From Streptomyces chromofuscus (GTDB lineage: Bacteria > Actinomycetota > Actinomycetes > Streptomycetales > Streptomycetaceae), in contig NZ_CP063374.1 of the NCBI RefSeq assembly GCF_015160875.1, positions 3,286,001 to 3,350,000 on the forward strand: DNA of 64,000 bases, given 5' to 3'. Each line of letters begins with the position of its first letter. Within the stretch, counting starts at the first letter, position 1. The position numbers were made by a program, and so were the translations under genes. Of the stretch, positions 61,326 through 64,000 are shown in pieces. The notes beneath the pieces were generated by a model, which saw nothing but the letters and a program-made list of their open reading frames with translations, was not told where the DNA came from and made no database searches.

Positions 61326-62096
61326 GTGACCACCACACCCGTCGCCGGCCGGACCACCGCCGTGGCCGCGCGCGCCACGGATCTGTCGAAGATCTACGGA
61401 CAGGGCGAGACCCAGGTGGTCGCCCTGGACCGGGTCTCCGTCGACTTCCGGCAGGCCGAGTTCACCGCGATCATGGGCCCGTCCGGCTCCGGCAAGTCCA
61501 CGCTGATGCACTGCGTCGCCGGCCTGGACACCTTCTCCTCCGGTTCGGTGCGCATCGGCGACACCGAGCTGGGCGCCCTGAAGGACAAGCAGCTGACCCG
61601 GTTGCGCCGCGACAAGATCGGCTTCATCTTCCAGGCCTACAACCTGCTGCCCACGTTGACCGCCCTGGAGAACATCACCCTTCCGATGGACATCGCCGGG
61701 CGGAAACCGGACAAGCAGTGGCTGGACACCGTGATCCAGATGGTGGGCCTGTCCAGCCGGCTCAGCCACCGCCCGTCCCAGCTCTCCGGCGGCCAGCAGC
61801 AGCGCGTCGCCGTCGCCCGCGCCCTGGCCTCCCGCCCCGAGATCGTCTTCGGCGACGAGCCCACCGGGAACCTCGACTCCCGCTCCGGCGCCGAGGTCCT
61901 GGGCTTCCTGCGCAACTCCGTGCGCGAGCTGGGCCAGACGGTGGTCATGGTGACCCACGACCCCGTGGCGGCGGCGTACGCCGACCGGGTCGTCTTCCTC
62001 GCCGACGGCCGGATCGTGGACGAGGTGTACGGGCCGACCGCGGACTCGGTCCTCGACCGCATGAAGCAGTTCGACGCCAAGCACCGCACGAGCTGA
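61326..62096 (+). CDS. ABC transporter ATP-binding protein (MacB/LolD type)
   Basis: A 256-residue ATPase of the exporter type paired with FtsX-like permeases. Walker A MGPSGSGKST, Q-loop FIFQAYNLLP, signature LSGGQQQRV, Walker B EIVFGDEPTGNLD, switch MVTHDPVAA. GTG 61326 behind AGGAG at 9 nt. The cognate permease gene starts 239 bp downstream, an unusually large gap filled by tandem copies of this gene's own last 36 bp. The pair probably exports a lipid-linked or hydrophobic compound, or acts on the envelope. Confidence 0.93.
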   Translation: MTTTPVAGRTTAVAARATDLSKIYGQGETQVVALDRVSVDFRQAEFTAIMGPSGSGKSTLMHCVAGLDTFSSGSVRIGDTELGALKDKQLTRLRRDKIGFIFQAYNLLPTLTALENITLPMDIAGRKPDKQWLDTVIQMVGLSSRLSHRPSQLSGGQQQRVAVARALASRPEIVFGDEPTGNLDSRSGAEVLGFLRNSVRELGQTVVMVTHDPVAAAYADRVVFLADGRIVDEVYGPTADSVLDRMKQFDAKHRTS

Positions 62097-62293
62097 CGCC
62101 GAGGACCGGCGCCCAAGCACCGCACGAGCTGACGCCGAGGTCCGGCGCCCAAGCACCGCACGAGCCGACGCCAAGGACCGGCGCCCAAGCACCGCACGAG
62201 CCGACGCCGAGGACCGGCGTCCAAGCACCGCACGAGCCGACGCCAAGGACCGGCGGCCAAGGACCGCACGGGCCGACGCCCGAGGGCCGCACG
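62078..62293. repeat. 36-bp tandem repeats derived from the end of the ATPase gene
   Basis: The phrase CAAGCACCGCACGAG recurs at 62078, 62114, 62150, 62186 and 62222, and a changed copy at 62258, each exactly 36 bp apart. The first copy is the coding end of the ATPase gene (Lys-His-Arg-Thr-Ser-stop). The first three copies keep the stop (GCTGAC); later ones read GCCGAC. So the 3' end of the gene with its stop codon has been amplified about six times into the spacer before the permease gene. Confidence 0.95.
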
Positions 62294-62335
62294 AGCTGAC
62301 GCCCCCTCACCCACACACCCAGGACTGACACTTCC

Positions 62336-64000
62336 ATGTTCCGCACCGCCTTGCGCAACGTACTCGCGCACAAGGCCCGGCTCCTGATGACCGTGCTCGC
62401 CGTGATGCTCGGCGTGGCGTTCGTGTCGGGGACGCTGGTCTTCACCAACACCATCTCCGAGGCCTACCAGAGCAAGGCCGCCAAGGGCTTCGACCAGGTC
62501 GACGTCGCTGTCACGCCGAAGTTCCAGGACGCCGAGGGCGACCGGGTCGGCAAGCGGCACGACCTGACCGACGCCCTGCTCGACCGCAGCGCCCAGGTGC
62601 CCGGCGCGGCCTCCGCGATCGGCGTCGTGCAGGGCTTCACCGCCGTCGCCGGCAAGGACGGCAAGCTGGTCGGCGACGGCTTCGGCACCCGGGGCGCCAA
62701 CTACTGGGGCACGAAGGACCCCCGGTACCCGCTGGTCGACGGCCGCGCCCCGAAGGGCGAGGGCGAGATCCTCATCGACGCCGAGACCGCGCGGCGCACC
62801 GGCTACGAGGTCGGCGACACCGTGCGGCTGTCGGTGAACGGCCCGGTCCTCACCCCCGAGATCACCGGCGTCTTCACCACCGACGACGGCAACGTCGCGG
62901 CCGGCGGCAGCCTGGCCCTGTTCGACACGGCGACCGCGCAGGCACTGTTCGGCAAGGCGGGCACCTACGACGAGATCGACGTCAAGGCGAAGGCCGGCGT
63001 CACCCAGGCGGCACTCAAGGCCCAGCTGGACAAGGCACTGCCGAAGGGCTCCGTGGAGACCACGACCGGCAGGCGGCTCGCCGACGACCAGGCCGAGGTG
63101 ATCGCCTCCTCCATGAGCGGGCTGAAGCAGGGCCTGCTGGTGTTCGCCGGCATCTCGCTGTTCGTCGGCACGTTCATCATCGCCAACACCTTCACCATGC
63201 TCGTCGCCCAGCGCACCCGGGAACTGGCGCTGCTGCGGGCGGTCGGCGCCTCCCGCAGGCAGGTGACCCGGTCCGTGCTGATCGAGGCCGTCGTGGTCGG
63301 CACGATCGCCGCGGTGGTCGGTCTGGTCGCCGGCGTCGGCATCGGCATCGGGCTGCGCTCCCTGATGGGCAGCCTCGACGCTCCCGTGCCGGACGGCCCG
63401 CTCGTGATCACGCCGGGCACGGTGGCCGCGGCCCTCGCCGTCGGCATCCTGGTGACGGTGCTGGCGGCGTGGCTCCCGGGCCGCCGCGCGGCGAAGATCC
63501 CGCCGGTGGCGGCGATGAGCAGCCTGCACGCCAAGGCGACGACCAAGTCGCTGGTGCTGCGCAACACGCTGGGCGCGCTGTTCTCGGCGGCCGGCGTCGC
63601 GGTGGTCCTCGTGGCGACGACGATGGGCGGCACGGACGGGCAGGCCCCCATGGGCTTCGGCGCGGTGCTGCTGATCATCGGCGTGTTCATCCTGACGCCG
63701 CTGCTGTCCCGGCCGCTGATCGCCGCCGCGACGCCCGTGCTGCGCGTGTTCGGCGTCTCCGGCAAGCTCGCCCGGCAGAACTCGGTGCGCAACCCGCGCC
63801 GCACCGCCGCCACCGCGTCGGCGCTGATGATCGGCCTCACGCTGATCACCGGCATGACGGTGATGGCGAGCAGCCTGCAGAAGTCGATCGACAAGATGGC
63901 GTCGGCGGCGATCGAGGCCGACTACGTGGTCTCCATGGCGAACTACCACCCGCTCTCCCCGGACGTGGCCGAGAAGCTCCGGCGGGTGGACGGGGTCACC
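62336..64000 (+). CDS. ABC transporter permease, FtsX/MacB type (partial)
   Basis: 555 residues are visible and the gene runs off the right edge. An N-terminal membrane helix (LLMTVLAVMLGVAFVSGTLV) is followed by a large extracytoplasmic domain of about 230 residues (from about 35 to 270). The three-helix FtsX core comes next (LLVFAGISLFVGTFIIANTF, QRTRELALLRAVGASRRQVT, VAAALAVGILVTVLAAWLPG), then the start of a second FtsX half (FGVSGKLARQNSVRNPRRTA, ASALMIGLTLITGMTVMASS). This two-core layout is common for actinobacterial permeases of 830-860 residues, so roughly 280 residues are probably missing. ATG 62336; AGGA lies about 12 nt upstream. Confidence 0.9.
   Translation, partial: MFRTALRNVLAHKARLLMTVLAVMLGVAFVSGTLVFTNTISEAYQSKAAKGFDQVDVAVTPKFQDAEGDRVGKRHDLTDALLDRSAQVPGAASAIGVVQGFTAVAGKDGKLVGDGFGTRGANYWGTKDPRYPLVDGRAPKGEGEILIDAETARRTGYEVGDTVRLSVNGPVLTPEITGVFTTDDGNVAAGGSLALFDTATAQALFGKAGTYDEIDVKAKAGVTQAALKAQLDKALPKGSVETTTGRRLADDQAEVIASSMSGLKQGLLVFAGISLFVGTFIIANTFTMLVAQRTRELALLRAVGASRRQVTRSVLIEAVVVGTIAAVVGLVAGVGIGIGLRSLMGSLDAPVPDGPLVITPGTVAAALAVGILVTVLAAWLPGRRAAKIPPVAAMSSLHAKATTKSLVLRNTLGALFSAAGVAVVLVATTMGGTDGQAPMGFGAVLLIIGVFILTPLLSRPLIAAATPVLRVFGVSGKLARQNSVRNPRRTAATASALMIGLTLITGMTVMASSLQKSIDKMASAAIEADYVVSMANYHPLSPDVAEKLRRVDGVT

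Noticed and set aside
61001..61378. 125-residue minus-strand frame upstream of bldA
   Set aside because: It overlaps the start of the ATPase gene antisense, lacks a ribosome site and recognisable motifs, and crosses an A+T-rich probable promoter region.
61637..63949. 770-residue open frame on the minus strand opposite the ABC permease
   Set aside because: It is the antisense shadow of the permease/ATPase genes in G+C-rich DNA: no ribosome site, His/Arg/Gly-rich composition, no motif, while the plus strand carries clear FtsX and ABC signatures.

Overview
The window looks like a stretch of a Streptomyces chromosome. G+C is very high, with third codon positions almost always G or C. Many starts are GTG, Shine-Dalgarno sequences are GGAGG-like, and there is a tRNA-Leu with anticodon UAA that matches bldA, the streptomycete regulator of late development. 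From memory the gene order resembles the S. coelicolor region running from about SCO3039 (LCP cluster) through purE/purK, sigI, hutU and the SCO3077-3079 genes to bldA; I could not run an alignment. No prophage, insertion sequence, rRNA or CRISPR array was seen. The right-hand end cuts an ABC permease gene.

Layout. 0.4-15.4 kb: envelope glycopolymer region with a nucleotide-sugar pyrophosphorylase, an exported PGRP-type amidase, five LytR-CpsA-Psr (LCP) genes, a family 2 glycosyltransferase, a hotdog thioesterase and a HAD hydrolase. 15.4-20.9 kb: Cys-rich copper-binding four-helix protein, acyl-CoA dehydrogenase, UDP-glucose 6-dehydrogenase, a CGNR-type regulator and two tandem VOC proteins. 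20.9-25.8 kb: two M19 dipeptidase paralogues (one apparently without its metal ligands), purE-purK and a GtrA protein. 25.8-34.6 kb: two-component system, POT peptide transporter, an anti-sigma/anti-anti-sigma pair divergent from a SigB/SigF-like sigma gene, and an unusual membrane protein with sigma-like and ricin domains. 34.6-40.1 kb: histidine-utilisation operon hutU / M20 amidohydrolase / hutF / hutI. 40.2-44.8 kb: PLP decarboxylase-like gene and a roadblock-protein cluster carrying the only in-frame TTA codon I found in the window. 45.0-50.8 kb: RpiR regulator and a histidine-ammonia-lyase homologue with an altered MIO motif, divergent from a betaine-type ABC importer. 51.7-60.5 kb: cystathionine beta-synthase, SGNH hydrolase, thiolase, small conserved genes, Bax-inhibitor-1 protein and pobA. 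60.8-64 kb: bldA and an ABC exporter pair.

Themes. Amino-acid and betaine catabolism (hut operon; HAL-like enzyme plus betaine importer), cell-envelope polymer attachment (LCP genes with sugar-nucleotide enzymes) and stress/development control (sigma module, roadblock cluster, bldA) dominate. A recurring structural oddity is a set of five different G+C-rich tandem-repeat arrays, each beginning shortly after (or, in one case, across) a stop codon. In one of them the repeat unit is the 3' end of the upstream gene itself.
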